From Parashewanella spongiae (GTDB lineage: Bacteria > Pseudomonadota > Gammaproteobacteria > Enterobacterales > Shewanellaceae), in the NCBI RefSeq assembly GCF_004358345.1, contig NZ_CP037952.1:3658001-3722000 (forward strand): a stretch of 64,000 bases of DNA, read 5' to 3'. Under the pieces are notes generated by a model, which worked only from the letters and a program-made list of their open reading frames with translations, was not told the origin of the DNA and made no database searches. Below, one piece after another: positions 7,974 to 15,690 of the stretch. Every line of letters begins with the position of its first letter. Positions within the stretch are counted from its first letter, which is position 1. A program made the translations under genes and the position numbers.

Positions 7974-8894
7974 TTATAAGCTCAATTGTTTATTTACAGC
8001 TGTTGCTAATTCATCTGGACTAAATTTCGCAATAAAATCATTCGCCCCAACCTTTTCAACCATAGCCTGATTGAATACACCACTTAAAGATGTATGTAAT
8101 ACCACTTTAATATTTTTTAACTTAGGATCATCACGAATTTCAGCCGTTAATGTATATCCATCCATTTCTGGCATCTCAATATCTGAAATAATAAGCGGGA
8201 TCTCATAAGACAAATCATCTGTATTTTCAGCCGCTTCTTTTAAAATCTGTAGCGCTTCTTTACCGTCTTTAGCGGTATCGATATTCAAGTTAAGATCACT
8301 CAAAGATCTTACTATTTGTTTTCGGGCAACAGACGAATCGTCGATTACAAGAACATTATACTGTTTATCGCGGTCAAGTGTTAAAGCATCTGAGGCTTCT
8401 TTACTGAGAGACGTTTTAACAGGTGAAATTTCATCAAGGATTTTTTCAACATCTAAAATTTCTATCAACTCATCTTCAACTTCTGCAACTGCGGTTAAAT
8501 AAGAGTTACGCCCTGCACCTACTGGAGGAGGTAAAATAGATTCCCAGTTCATATTAATAATGCGTTCAACTGATTGAACTAAAAAGCCCTGAACACTTCG
8601 ATTGTATTCAGATATAATAATAAAACTGGATGAAATATCTTGAATTGGCTGACCACCGGTTGCTGCACTCAAGTCTATCACTGATATTGTCGTACCTCGG
8701 ATATGTGCAACACCACGAACAAAAGGATTTAATTTAGGTAAAGTCGTCAATGGAGGGCATTGTAAGACTTCTTTTACTTTGAAAACATTGATACCAAATC
8801 TTTGTTTTCCATCAAAACGAAAAAGTAACAACTCTAAGCGATTTTGCCCTACAAGCTGGGTACGCTTATTAACGGATTCAAGAATGCTCGACAT
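7974..8894 (-). CDS. cheV: Chemotaxis coupling protein CheV (CheW-REC fusion)
   Basis: CheV (306 residues) couples receptors to CheA and can be phosphorylated. Residues about 20-160 form a CheW-like domain (GINVFKVKEVLQCPPLTTLP, VRGVAHIRGTTISVIDLSAA). Residues about 175-300 form a receiver domain: the acidic pair is in NVLVIDDSSVARKQ, the phospho-acceptor Asp is in PLIISDIEMPEMDGYTL, and the conserved Thr/Lys lie in VVLHTSLSG and AKFSPDEL. It is followed by cheR after a 150-bp spacer. Confidence 0.95.
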   Translation of the reverse strand: MSSILESVNKRTQLVGQNRLELLLFRFDGKQRFGINVFKVKEVLQCPPLTTLPKLNPFVRGVAHIRGTTISVIDLSAATGGQPIQDISSSFIIISEYNRSVQGFLVQSVERIINMNWESILPPPVGAGRNSYLTAVAEVEDELIEILDVEKILDEISPVKTSLSKEASDALTLDRDKQYNVLVIDDSSVARKQIVRSLSDLNLNIDTAKDGKEALQILKEAAENTDDLSYEIPLIISDIEMPEMDGYTLTAEIRDDPKLKNIKVVLHTSLSGVFNQAMVEKVGANDFIAKFSPDELATAVNKQLSL

Positions 8895-9116
8895 AATCCA
8901 ACCTACTTTTTTAACAGAAACATAAAGTGTAATTTCACATTATAATACCATTTATTAACATTCTTAGGCATAACCTTTGGATATTAAAGCGCTGGCCAAC
9001 ATCTTCGACTAATAACGTCAGTATCCTTAAGAGATTTCTGACTGATTTGTTAACCGAATATTATACACGAATTAAAGTATAGGCTTGTTTTTATAGAACG
9101 ACAGAGATCCAAGTTA

Positions 9117-9815
9117 ATGAAACTAAAAATTATATTTCTGCTCATCATTTTTACATTTTCATCATCGGCGATGAGCACATATTTCATACCCAACGCTAAA
9201 GAAATTGCACAGATTGCCGAGCAAGCTGTAAAAGAAAAAATGAGCACACTTCCTAATGCAAAGGTCGATTTACATATTCAACGTTTTGATAAACGATTCA
9301 TTTCCCCTAAATGTAGTGCTCCTATAACTTCACAGATAACAGCAGAAAAAATTAAACGACACAATACCGTTAAACTCAGCTGTGAAAGAGCCGATCAAGA
9401 TTTTCTATGGACAATTTATTTGTCGGTAAATGTCACTATCAGTTATCAAGTCGTCGTGGCAAGCAAAACCATTATGGCTGGCGAACGAATTGAAACATCG
9501 AATACGACTTTGGAGTTTGTCAATGAAACCAGTCTTCGAGGTGGGCAATTTCAATCTCTTGAAAGCGTAATGGGAACTCGTACAAAGCGTCGTTCTATGA
9601 AAGGCGCGGCCATTTTAAAGCAAAATATTTGTTACGTATGTAAAGGCGACGACGTTGCCATTTACGCCAAGTCAAAAAACTTACATATAAAAACCAGCGG
9701 TGAAGCTCTCAAAGACGGAAATTTACAAGATTTAATACGAGTTAAAAACTTAAATTCAAACAAAATCATAGAAGCACGTGTGATAGGGATTGGCGAAGTT
9801 GAAGTCAGGATGTAA
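9117..9815 (+). CDS. flgA: P-ring assembly chaperone FlgA
   Basis: FlgA is a periplasmic chaperone needed to assemble FlgI into the P-ring. The 232-residue protein has a Sec signal peptide (cut near SSSAMS). Its C-terminal SAF-like domain includes VASKTIMAGERIETSNTTLE, VMGTRTKRRSMKGAAIL and VKNLNSNKIIEARVIGIGEV, where the last part is the typical FlgA end. The gene diverges from cheV and is followed by flgM and flgN, the usual late-to-middle flagellar arrangement. No sigma54 element was found in the 220-bp cheV-flgA gap. Confidence 0.92.
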   Translation: MKLKIIFLLIIFTFSSSAMSTYFIPNAKEIAQIAEQAVKEKMSTLPNAKVDLHIQRFDKRFISPKCSAPITSQITAEKIKRHNTVKLSCERADQDFLWTIYLSVNVTISYQVVVASKTIMAGERIETSNTTLEFVNETSLRGGQFQSLESVMGTRTKRRSMKGAAILKQNICYVCKGDDVAIYAKSKNLHIKTSGEALKDGNLQDLIRVKNLNSNKIIEARVIGIGEVEVRM

Positions 9816-9822
9816 AATAAAC

Positions 9823-9849
9823 TAAAGCTATAATTTTTATTGCCGATAC
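9823..9849 (+). promoter_or_regulatory. Sigma28 (FliA) promoter for flgM
   Basis: TAAA (9823-9826) and GCCGATAC (9842-9849) are separated by exactly 15 bases, matching the FliA consensus TAAA-N15-GCCGATAA with one mismatch. It lies directly between the flgA stop and flgM. This gives the classical feedback in which flgM is transcribed by the sigma factor that it inhibits. Confidence 0.82.
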
Positions 9850-9888
9850 ACTATATAGAAAAATGATCTTTTGATGCTGGGGCACACT

Positions 9889-10242
9889 ATGGATATCGAA
9901 ACAAGCAAGTTTAATAGCAACATTAACTCAAGGATGAAGGCTCAACAAACGGCAAACCAAACGCCTAAAACTGAGACGAGTTCTTCTCAAAGCAGTGAAG
10001 CAGCCAAATCACCAAAAGGCGATTCAGTCGTTATTACGGCTCAGGCTCAACAGCTACAAAAAATGCAAACAAAGCTGACACTAATGAGCGATATCGATCA
10101 AAAGAAAGTCTCAGAGATTAAACAAGCTATTTCTGAAGGCAAATATAAAGTTGACCCGCAAAAGCTCGCAGAAAACATCGCAAGTTTTGAAACAGAGCTC
10201 AATGATCTGTATAACGATCAACAAAACGCTACAGTGAAGTAA
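9889..10242 (+). CDS. flgM: Anti-sigma28 factor FlgM
   Basis: FlgM binds FliA (sigma28) until it is exported through the finished hook. The start at 9889 (117 residues, MDIETSKFNSNINSRM) is preferred because GGGG lies 7 bases upstream; in-frame codons at 9871/9874 have no such site. The first half is Gln/Ser/Lys-rich and disordered. The second half has the FlgM helix region DSVVITAQAQQLQKMQTKL, then KVSEIKQAISEGKYKVDPQK and LAENIASFETEL. It lies 8 bases before flgN. Confidence 0.9.
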   Translation: MDIETSKFNSNINSRMKAQQTANQTPKTETSSSQSSEAAKSPKGDSVVITAQAQQLQKMQTKLTLMSDIDQKKVSEIKQAISEGKYKVDPQKLAENIASFETELNDLYNDQQNATVK

Positions 10243-10249
10243 TATAAAT

Positions 10250-10675
10250 ATGGTTGAAGTTGCTAAAATACTTGAGCACCAGCTCAGTTTATTAAGCCAT
10301 TTAAAAAGTGTCATTAGTGATGAAAATGAAGCGTTAACATCTCAAAACGCCGAAAAGCTCTTAAATCTCGCTAAAGAAAAGTCAGATTGTTTGATCAAGC
10401 TTCAACAAAATGATTCTCAACTTGCTTCCCCAGAGCACGTTGAGTTTTTTACTAGCTCAAAAGAATATTCGGATAAAGCCATTCTAGCAAAAGCAATGTT
10501 AAAAGAGTGCCAAGATTTAAATGAACAGAATGCCAGCCTTATCGAACATAGCATTGCCAGCTTAAACCGTTTGTCCCAAGCCCTTCAAGCCAGTCGAAAT
10601 ACCTTCTCATTAACCTATGATGACAAAGGCAAGACTTCTACGATTTCAACCTTAGGAAACAAGCTAGAAGCATAA
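10250..10675 (+). CDS. flgN: Flagellar export chaperone FlgN
   Basis: FlgN (141 residues) is the cytoplasmic chaperone for the hook-filament junction proteins FlgK and FlgL. It is entirely helical and coiled-coil in character (LEHQLSLLSHLKSVISDENE, LLNLAKEKSDCLIKLQQNDS), with the FlgN-like C-terminal SIASLNRLSQALQASRNTF. It is identified mainly by size, helical content and its place after flgM. Confidence 0.85.
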   Translation: MVEVAKILEHQLSLLSHLKSVISDENEALTSQNAEKLLNLAKEKSDCLIKLQQNDSQLASPEHVEFFTSSKEYSDKAILAKAMLKECQDLNEQNASLIEHSIASLNRLSQALQASRNTFSLTYDDKGKTSTISTLGNKLEA

Positions 10676-10748
10676 ACAAATCAATTGGTTATGAAAAACG
10701 CAAAAAATAAACTTTCGCATTTTTGTATGCTTTCAACTAATAGTATTT

Positions 10749-11267
10749 AAACTTTAGATAAATCGGTTGGGAGTGTTCAGATAGCAAGGCATGAATAGCA
10801 GCAAGTAGTGGTTACCGATATACAAAACTGTCGTTAGGAACTGTCCCTAAATAACTTCCCGATTTGTTACTGCTTAAAATTGCCAGTATCAAGGCGCGAA
10901 GAATGAAGTTTAGTTATTCTAAATGAAAAATGAGTAACGCAGAGAGTGGCAATTTTAAGCGTAACCCTTTGGGCTGTGTTTATTTTTGGCTTCTACTGTG
11001 TTGTCGAAAGCTTATGTAGAGTAACTACACCACACTTTCTTCGCCTTGTATAAGCTCAAAAATAAACGACAGCAAAACAGGGAAGTTATTTTGGGACAGT
11101 TCCTTACTTCGTTTCTACTTGCAAAACTTATAACGCAGCTAGCGGTGATTTTGGCAAGTATATGTATGTTCAGCACTCACCTGACCAGTGAATCAGGGTT
11201 GTTTAATTTTGTATTTAACTTCAATGAATTAAAGTTAAATTGTGCGTTCAACCGATTTGTTTAGGTT
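10749..11267. repeat. MITE-like intergenic repeat, copy B (interrupted)
   Basis: This is the second copy of the element at 3566-3800, in inverted orientation. Both flanks match: AGCAAGGCATGAATAGCAGC before the interruption corresponds to the reverse complement of copy A, and so do TTCTACTTGCAAAACTTATA, ACGCAGCTAGCGG and GCGTTCAACC after it. The outer ends share AAATCGGTTG as inverted repeats. The middle (10837-11103) is a different element that has inserted into it. The right end runs into the flgP stop codon. Confidence 0.6.
10837..11103. mobile_element. 267-bp MITE with 24-bp terminal inverted repeats
   Basis: The left end is GGAACTGTCCCTAAATAACT plus TCCC, and the right end is its reverse complement with one mismatch. 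TTA flanks the element on both sides, consistent with a 3-bp target duplication. Inside, GCTTAAAATTGCCA and TGGCAATTTTAAGC form a perfect 14-bp inverted repeat. A second imperfect pair (TTTATTTTTG-type) gives extensive secondary structure. There is no transposase, so it would be mobilised in trans. It lies inside repeat copy B. Confidence 0.75.
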
Positions 11268-11715
11268 AAAAGTAGGTTACTCTTTTGACCTTTCGGCTGG
11301 GATTCTGCTGCTCATACAACTGCCAGACTTGTTGATAATCAAGCTCAAGTTCTGTCACATAAAAATCACCAGAAAGATAAGTTTTGATGACTTTCGCGCC
11401 ACGTATTACGCCTGAAACCGAAGCCTTTACCTTATCATTTTTCAACATCCAATCGTTAACACTCGATTCAGCAGTGATCTTTTGACCGTAAACCTGTTCG
11501 GCTAATTCACGATAGGCCGCAACTTTTGAAGCTTGAATGGCCATTAACACTTTTTTTGAATGAGACTTTGCAGGTTGTTCATCTAAAGGGGCATACCCAA
11601 TAGCGGTAAGTGTTGGAAATGATTTAGGCTGTTCATTTTCCCACTGCACGTATCTATCGCGCTGAGCACACCCTACAGAAGCGATGATTAAAAGAAATGG
11701 AATCAAAAGTTTCAT
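11266..11715 (-). CDS. flgP: Flagellar outer-membrane lipoprotein FlgP
   Basis: FlgP (149 residues) is an LPP20-family lipoprotein that contributes to the outer-membrane disc/H-ring region of polar flagella. The signal peptide ends in the lipobox ASVGC (Cys16). The mature part has GYAPLDEQPA, AIQASKVAAYRELAEQVYGQ, KITAESSVNDWMLKNDKVKA, SVSGVIRGAKV and FYVTELELDYQQVW, all typical of the family. It overlaps the flgO stop by 4 bases (ATGA), so the two are translationally coupled. Its own stop codon abuts the end of repeat copy B. Confidence 0.9.
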   Translation of the reverse strand: MKLLIPFLLIIASVGCAQRDRYVQWENEQPKSFPTLTAIGYAPLDEQPAKSHSKKVLMAIQASKVAAYRELAEQVYGQKITAESSVNDWMLKNDKVKASVSGVIRGAKVIKTYLSGDFYVTELELDYQQVWQLYEQQNPSRKVKRVTYF

Positions 11716-12344
11716 TGCTTTACTCCTACTTGTTGAACATTCTCATGGCCTCTTTGCGGGTAACGATAAATATTACCATCTCTCACTACTACTTTTTCAG
11801 ATAGTGCTAAATACTCTGCCAGCATTTTGGCAGGTGTACGACTCTGTACCGCTGATAACACATGATTATCGGTAAGATTAACGATTCGGCTATTAATGAT
11901 AATTCCGCGAGTATCCATATCAATACTTGAAACGACAATATGTTCAACATTTTGATCTTGAGGTAGCAGCTTCCAATCGCGAGATAAAATAAAGTCGCCA
12001 GTTGAAGTGACTCTAAGGGCTTCAGCTACATTTACATCAATGACTTGATAACCATGCATTTTAAAACCAGCAATCAAGCCCTGCTGCAATTGACTCGACA
12101 GTGAGGTTGTAGAAGTAAAATCGTTTGATAAAACTGGCGTTGCGATAACGACTGGAGTATCAATCGCAAACAAATCACTTTGCTCAATGAGATTCGTTGC
12201 AATTTCTTGAGTTAATTTATGGATTACAACAACAGGTTTATGTTTTGAATTTTGCATAGACTCAACAAACTGATAGTCACGACCTTTATTTGCAGCACAA
12301 CCACACATGGCACCAATCAACAAAAGTAAAGCTAGCCTTCTCAT
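11712..12344 (-). CDS. flgO: Flagellar outer-membrane protein FlgO
   Basis: FlgO works with FlgP and FlgT at the outer-membrane part of the basal body. The start at 12344 (MRRLALLLLIGAMCGCAANK, 210 residues) has GGAG 6 bases upstream; longer in-frame starts at 12356 and 12431 have weaker support. The lipobox contains Cys15 or Cys17. The FlgO domain spans ATNLIEQSDLFAIDTPVVIA to GIIINSRIVNLTDNHVLSAV. Upstream on the minus strand there is a -24-like TTGGCA but no matching -12 GC, so no sigma54 promoter is called. Confidence 0.88.
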   Translation of the reverse strand: MRRLALLLLIGAMCGCAANKGRDYQFVESMQNSKHKPVVVIHKLTQEIATNLIEQSDLFAIDTPVVIATPVLSNDFTSTTSLSSQLQQGLIAGFKMHGYQVIDVNVAEALRVTSTGDFILSRDWKLLPQDQNVEHIVVSSIDMDTRGIIINSRIVNLTDNHVLSAVQSRTPAKMLAEYLALSEKVVVRDGNIYRYPQRGHENVQQVGVKQ

Positions 12345-12498
12345 ATGATACTCCATCCCACAATTTTGGACTTTAATGCCAAAACTCGTTGAACTTAATT
12401 TTATGCTGGTAATCCAATTCCGACTTCCCAACTCAATATTGTTTTATCGACCTACAACTTAAAGTCTTTACTACTTTAATTAGGTCAAAATTAAATTA

Positions 12499-12515
12499 TT
12501 GGAATAAACTTTGCT
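12499..12515 (+). promoter_or_regulatory. Sigma54 promoter for flgT
   Basis: TTGGAATAAACTTTGCT has the invariant GG and GC with exactly 10 bases between them and a strong TTTGCT -12 block; the -24 block is TTGGAA rather than TTGGCA. The predicted start of transcription falls near 12526, about 50 bases before the flgT ATG. This rules out the longer reading frame that begins inside the promoter. Confidence 0.72.
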
Positions 12516-12576
12516 TAAAATTATATCATTTACATTTTGTCAATCACATGACGTGAGCATTAAAGGCCGTAATTCT

Positions 12577-13743
12577 ATGCGTTCAATAACCAATAACTTG
12601 TTTATCATTTGCATGAGTTTTGCAGTGTTCTCCTACGACACTCAAGCCGAATGGCTAACCGTCAGTGGTGAAGCGCTTATAATGAATAACGAAGTGAACT
12701 CTGCTCGAAATGAAGCGATTAACAATGCATTAAAATCTGCAAGCTTTTATCATGGTATTCAAATAAACAGCACTCAAGAATTTCAAAATGGCAAATTACT
12801 CTCTGATAACATCACGTTAGAGAATCCCCCTAATTCACAGAAGTTCGAATTCGTCAGTGAACAAATTAGAAATAATATTATCCACGTTGAAATTAGAATT
12901 GACACAGACGTTCATAACAAAAATACTGATCAACTTAGTTCTGGAAAGTCTATAGTATTTATCCCTCAAGCCACTGTTAAGGACAGAACGCAATTAAGAT
13001 ATGGACAACTATATGGTTTCGAAGAAGCAATTTCGGAGCAAATAGGTCGTTCATTGACAAAACATTCTCAGCTTACACTCGCCAATGTTCATGCAACGGA
13101 ACGATTGGATCATCAACAAAACACCTTTAACAATACAAATGAGCTTCCTAAATGGATTAGTTTAAAAACCGATAGTCAATACATACTTACACCTACTGTT
13201 CTAAATATTGCCCCTGAAACCGCTAAAACTGGTCCACTCGGTTTTTGGAAAGTATCTCAGTCCAGACAATTCCGAATTCGTTTTTCACTCTATCATGGCA
13301 TTAGTGGTGAAAACATTTGGAATCGAGTGTATTCAACCTCTGCAGATTGGGATTTTAAACCTCATGAAATTATCTCACCTTTTTCAGATGAGTTTTGGAA
13401 TTCAGAATACGGAGAAGAAATAGAACACACTCTAGAAAAGGCAAGCCATGAGATGGATGAAGCGCTTAAAGAACGTCCATTAATGGGACAAATAATCTCT
13501 ATCGACAACTACCAAATGATCATCAACCTCGGACGAAAGCATGGAATGGTAGTAGGAGATACGCTAAAAATAGTGCTGAAGAATGATCTCCCCGATAGAT
13601 TGAATGTCAGTAGGATCATTGCAATAAAAAGTAAAGCTTCTGTTCATGTCACACAGTTAACTGAATCTACCGCTGTGGTTCGTTGGAGTAACCCTAAAAT
13701 CCTTGAAAACATACAAATTGACGATATAGTGCTTAAGATTTAA
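12577..13743 (+). CDS. flgT: Flagellar H-ring protein FlgT
   Basis: FlgT forms the H-ring that stabilises the sodium-driven motor of polar flagella. The start at 12577 gives 388 residues with a signal peptide cut after DTQA. The N-terminal domain (EWLTVSGEALIMNNEVNSAR, NEAINNALKSASFYHGIQIN) is typical. The middle and C-terminal domains include LTLANVHATERLDHQQ, FKPHEIISPFSDEFWNSEYG and the final barrel LGRKHGMVVGDTLKIVL. It is divergent from flgO, 232 bases apart, under a sigma54 element. Confidence 0.9.
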   Translation: MRSITNNLFIICMSFAVFSYDTQAEWLTVSGEALIMNNEVNSARNEAINNALKSASFYHGIQINSTQEFQNGKLLSDNITLENPPNSQKFEFVSEQIRNNIIHVEIRIDTDVHNKNTDQLSSGKSIVFIPQATVKDRTQLRYGQLYGFEEAISEQIGRSLTKHSQLTLANVHATERLDHQQNTFNNTNELPKWISLKTDSQYILTPTVLNIAPETAKTGPLGFWKVSQSRQFRIRFSLYHGISGENIWNRVYSTSADWDFKPHEIISPFSDEFWNSEYGEEIEHTLEKASHEMDEALKERPLMGQIISIDNYQMIINLGRKHGMVVGDTLKIVLKNDLPDRLNVSRIIAIKSKASVHVTQLTESTAVVRWSNPKILENIQIDDIVLKI

Positions 13744-13771
13744 TCAAACAAAACCAATATTTACTTAAGGC

Positions 13772-13799
13772 TTTCAATAGCAAACAAAACAAGTATAAT
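13772..13799 (+). promoter_or_regulatory. Likely sigma70 promoter of tRNA-Arg
   Basis: TTTCAA (13772-13777) and a perfect TATAAT (13794-13799) are 16 bases apart. The -10 box ends 16 bases before the tRNA 5' end, a normal spacing for a tRNA promoter. Confidence 0.55.
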
Positions 13800-13815
13800 T
13801 TTGCTTGTTTCCATC

Positions 13816-13891
13816 CTCCCTATAGTTCAACTGGATAGAACTGCCGCCTCCTAAGCGGCCGATCGGGGTTCGAGTCCCTGTGGGGAGACCA
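13816..13891 (+). tRNA. tRNA-Arg (anticodon CCU)
   Basis: This 76-base cloverleaf has acceptor CTCCCTA paired with TGGGGAG (one G-U), the D-arm GTTCAACTGGATAGAAC, and anticodon stem GCCGC/GCGGC with loop CTCCTAA (anticodon CCT). The T-arm is CGGGG-TTCGAGT-CCCTG and the encoded end is A-CCA. It reads AGG codons. The tRNA lies exactly between the flagellar cluster and the island, so its 3' end is the probable integration site. Confidence 0.95.
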
Positions 13892-13944
13892 AAAACACCT
13901 TTTATAGCTTATTTTTCAACAGGTTAATTTTTTAGTTAAATTTT

Positions 13945-13964
13945 GTGCCAAGTATGTGCCAAGT
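13945..13964. repeat. Tandem GTGCCAAGT pair near the att side
   Basis: GTGCCAAGT occurs at 13945-13953 and again at 13956-13964, an 11-bp period (one helical turn), about 55 bases after the tRNA end. Short direct repeats of this kind next to a tRNA att site resemble integrase or excisionase arm-type sites. The role is inferred, because no integrase gene is in the window. Confidence 0.4.
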
Positions 13965-14015
13965 TGAAACAGGCCTTTTTACCCTTATTTTCGTTTTTTT
14001 CGTCGCCTTTGCTTA

Positions 14016-14657
14016 TCAATATTCAACTACCGACTGCTTCACTAATCCCACTAACTTACATTTGTCATCGAGTGTGATTATTGGGTATTGAGGATTAAAA
14101 GATTTCAAATATCGGTTCTGACCTTCAATGATGAGCTGCTTAAAAATAGCTTGTTCTGCACCGGGTAAAACGGCAATGACTAGATCACCAGACTTAAATA
14201 AGCTTTCAACTTGGGGCTGAACAATAATGATTGCCCCTTCAGGAATATTTCGACTTCCAGAGCCTTCCATTCCATCACCATGAACACGAAGCACAAAACC
14301 TTTCTCATCGGTTAAATCTGCGGTAACTCGCCAGTATTCACCCAACTCACTTGAATCAAAAGTTAAATAAAACTCATCCCAACAAATAGCCTGCTTCCAA
14401 CTGACTTCAGGAATTCGTCTTATTTGGTCTTTTAACTCTTTCCTTTGAACAAAAGGCTCCCCAACTCCTGTAGACAACCAATTGGAATCAACTCCAAGTT
14501 CATCACACATAGGCAAAAGAAAGGTCGAGTTTTTAGTTTGCCCTCTGCAGACCCGACTTATTGCCTGTTGCTTTACACCAAGCCGTTGCGCAAGCTCCGT
14601 TTGCGTGATGCCCGAAGTTTTAAGTACATATTCCAAGCGTTCTGAAAGTTTGTTCAT
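14016..14657 (-). CDS. CI/LexA-like repressor lacking the cleavage serine
   Basis: This is probably the left-end lysogeny-type repressor of the element. The start MNKLSERLEYVLKTSGITQT at 14657 gives 213 residues; an upstream extension to 14714 overlaps the regulatory region. Residues about 4-60 are an XRE HTH (QTELAQRLGVKQQAISRVCR). Residues about 90-210 are an S24/LexA-type dimerisation domain. The conserved GDSM motif reads HGDGMEGSGSRNIPEG, so the nucleophilic Ser is Gly129, while the general-base Lys173 (IFKQLI) is retained. Self-cleavage is therefore not expected. It is divergent from the replication operon across a gap containing a palindromic operator. Confidence 0.8.
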   Translation of the reverse strand: MNKLSERLEYVLKTSGITQTELAQRLGVKQQAISRVCRGQTKNSTFLLPMCDELGVDSNWLSTGVGEPFVQRKELKDQIRRIPEVSWKQAICWDEFYLTFDSSELGEYWRVTADLTDEKGFVLRVHGDGMEGSGSRNIPEGAIIIVQPQVESLFKSGDLVIAVLPGAEQAIFKQLIIEGQNRYLKSFNPQYPIITLDDKCKLVGLVKQSVVEY

Positions 14658-14736
14658 AGCAAAATCATATAAATAAGTACGATATTGAACAAGGATACAC
14701 TTGCCTTGAAACAATAATAAGAGTAGAAAACCTAAT

Positions 14737-14752
14737 TACACATTAATGTGTA
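14737..14752. promoter_or_regulatory. Palindromic operator between repressor and replication genes
   Basis: TACACATTAATGTGTA is a perfect 16-bp palindrome in the 180-bp divergent gap, with CTAA and TTAG as near-symmetrical extensions. Its position suggests it is bound by the repressor at 14016-14657. Only one clear copy is seen. Confidence 0.55.
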
Positions 14753-14837
14753 TTAGTTTAAATATACCTTTATTCACCAAAATTAAGCCACAAATCGCTT
14801 ATAAAATGATGTTTTCGGCCAATTAAAGAGGTGCATT

Positions 14838-15689
14838 ATGCGAGACTATGGAAAAGTATTCTCTCGATATTGGCGAAATAATGACATTTTACACACATCT
14901 GATGCAGATAAGCTACTTGGAACTTACTTACTGACTTCATCACACACCAACTTGATCGGCTGTAGTCATTTACCAATAGGTTATGTTATTGCAGATCTTG
15001 GTTGGGATGAGCAAAAGATATTATCGCTTTTCGAGCAACAAGTTAAACGTGATTTTATTACTCGATGTACCGTTACCAATTGGCTGCTGATCAACAATTA
15101 TCTTAATTACAACCCAATTCAGAACCAAAATCAGGGCATTGCCGCTTACCGATTACTACTTGATATTCCAGATGAGTTTTGCGGCAAGATAAGATTGCTG
15201 AAGAATTTAAAAGCCTTTCAGTCAAAACTACCGTCCTCATTTGTTGCCTATTACAACCAAAATATTACCGATTCACCTATGCAACCTTTTACTGCGCTTC
15301 AACAAAGCAAAATAACCAACCAATACACAAATAAAGAAAACTACTTCGAAGATTTCTGGCAGCGGCAACTTCGTAAAGAAAAGAAAAACAAAGCCCATGA
15401 CATTTGGAATAAGCTTGGCTTAGACAAAGACAGTGACAGAGCTATGCACATTATCCATTGCTGGGAAGATCAAAAGCGGCACCGAAAACAATACCAAGAT
15501 AAAACTAAGACTCCACTGCCGCATAACTGGCTTGCCGATGAACAATGGTTAGATGAATTTATACGAGCCGATGATCCAAGTATTAACCCAACTAATCACC
15601 TTTCTAAAAATAACACTCAAATTAGTCTAGAAAGCAATAACCAAGCGATTGTTCAGCAATGGACTGGCTTACCAACCAAGAGAAAATAA
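14838..15689 (+). CDS. Phage-type replication initiation protein (O-like), putative
   Basis: This 283-residue protein starts MRDYGKVFSRYWRNNDILHT, a start familiar from phage and prophage replication-organiser proteins that carry a winged-helix N-terminus. The middle is a variable linker. The C-terminal part (HDIWNKLGLDKDSDRAMHII, HCWEDQKRHRKQYQDKTKTP, PHNWLADEQWLDEFI) resembles the C-terminal domain of such proteins. No catalytic motif is seen. AAAGAGGTG lies before the ATG. It begins an operon with the next two genes and is divergent from the repressor, the classic position of an early phage replication gene. The exact family is not certain. Confidence 0.55.
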   Translation: MRDYGKVFSRYWRNNDILHTSDADKLLGTYLLTSSHTNLIGCSHLPIGYVIADLGWDEQKILSLFEQQVKRDFITRCTVTNWLLINNYLNYNPIQNQNQGIAAYRLLLDIPDEFCGKIRLLKNLKAFQSKLPSSFVAYYNQNITDSPMQPFTALQQSKITNQYTNKENYFEDFWQRQLRKEKKNKAHDIWNKLGLDKDSDRAMHIIHCWEDQKRHRKQYQDKTKTPLPHNWLADEQWLDEFIRADDPSINPTNHLSKNNTQISLESNNQAIVQQWTGLPTKRK

Positions 15690-15690
15690 C

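Noticed and set aside
8895-9116. Sigma54 promoter for cheV or flgA
   Set aside because: Several GG and GC pairs exist, but none has the right spacing on either strand.
11046-11264. 72-residue plus-strand frame in the flgN-flgP gap
   Set aside because: It lies across the MITE right end and repeat copy B, has no ribosome site, and its sequence is explained by those repeats.
12345-12440. Sigma54-like TTGGCA upstream of flgO on the minus strand
   Set aside because: No GC occurs at the required 10-base spacing; the -12 block reads TCCA, so the site is not called.
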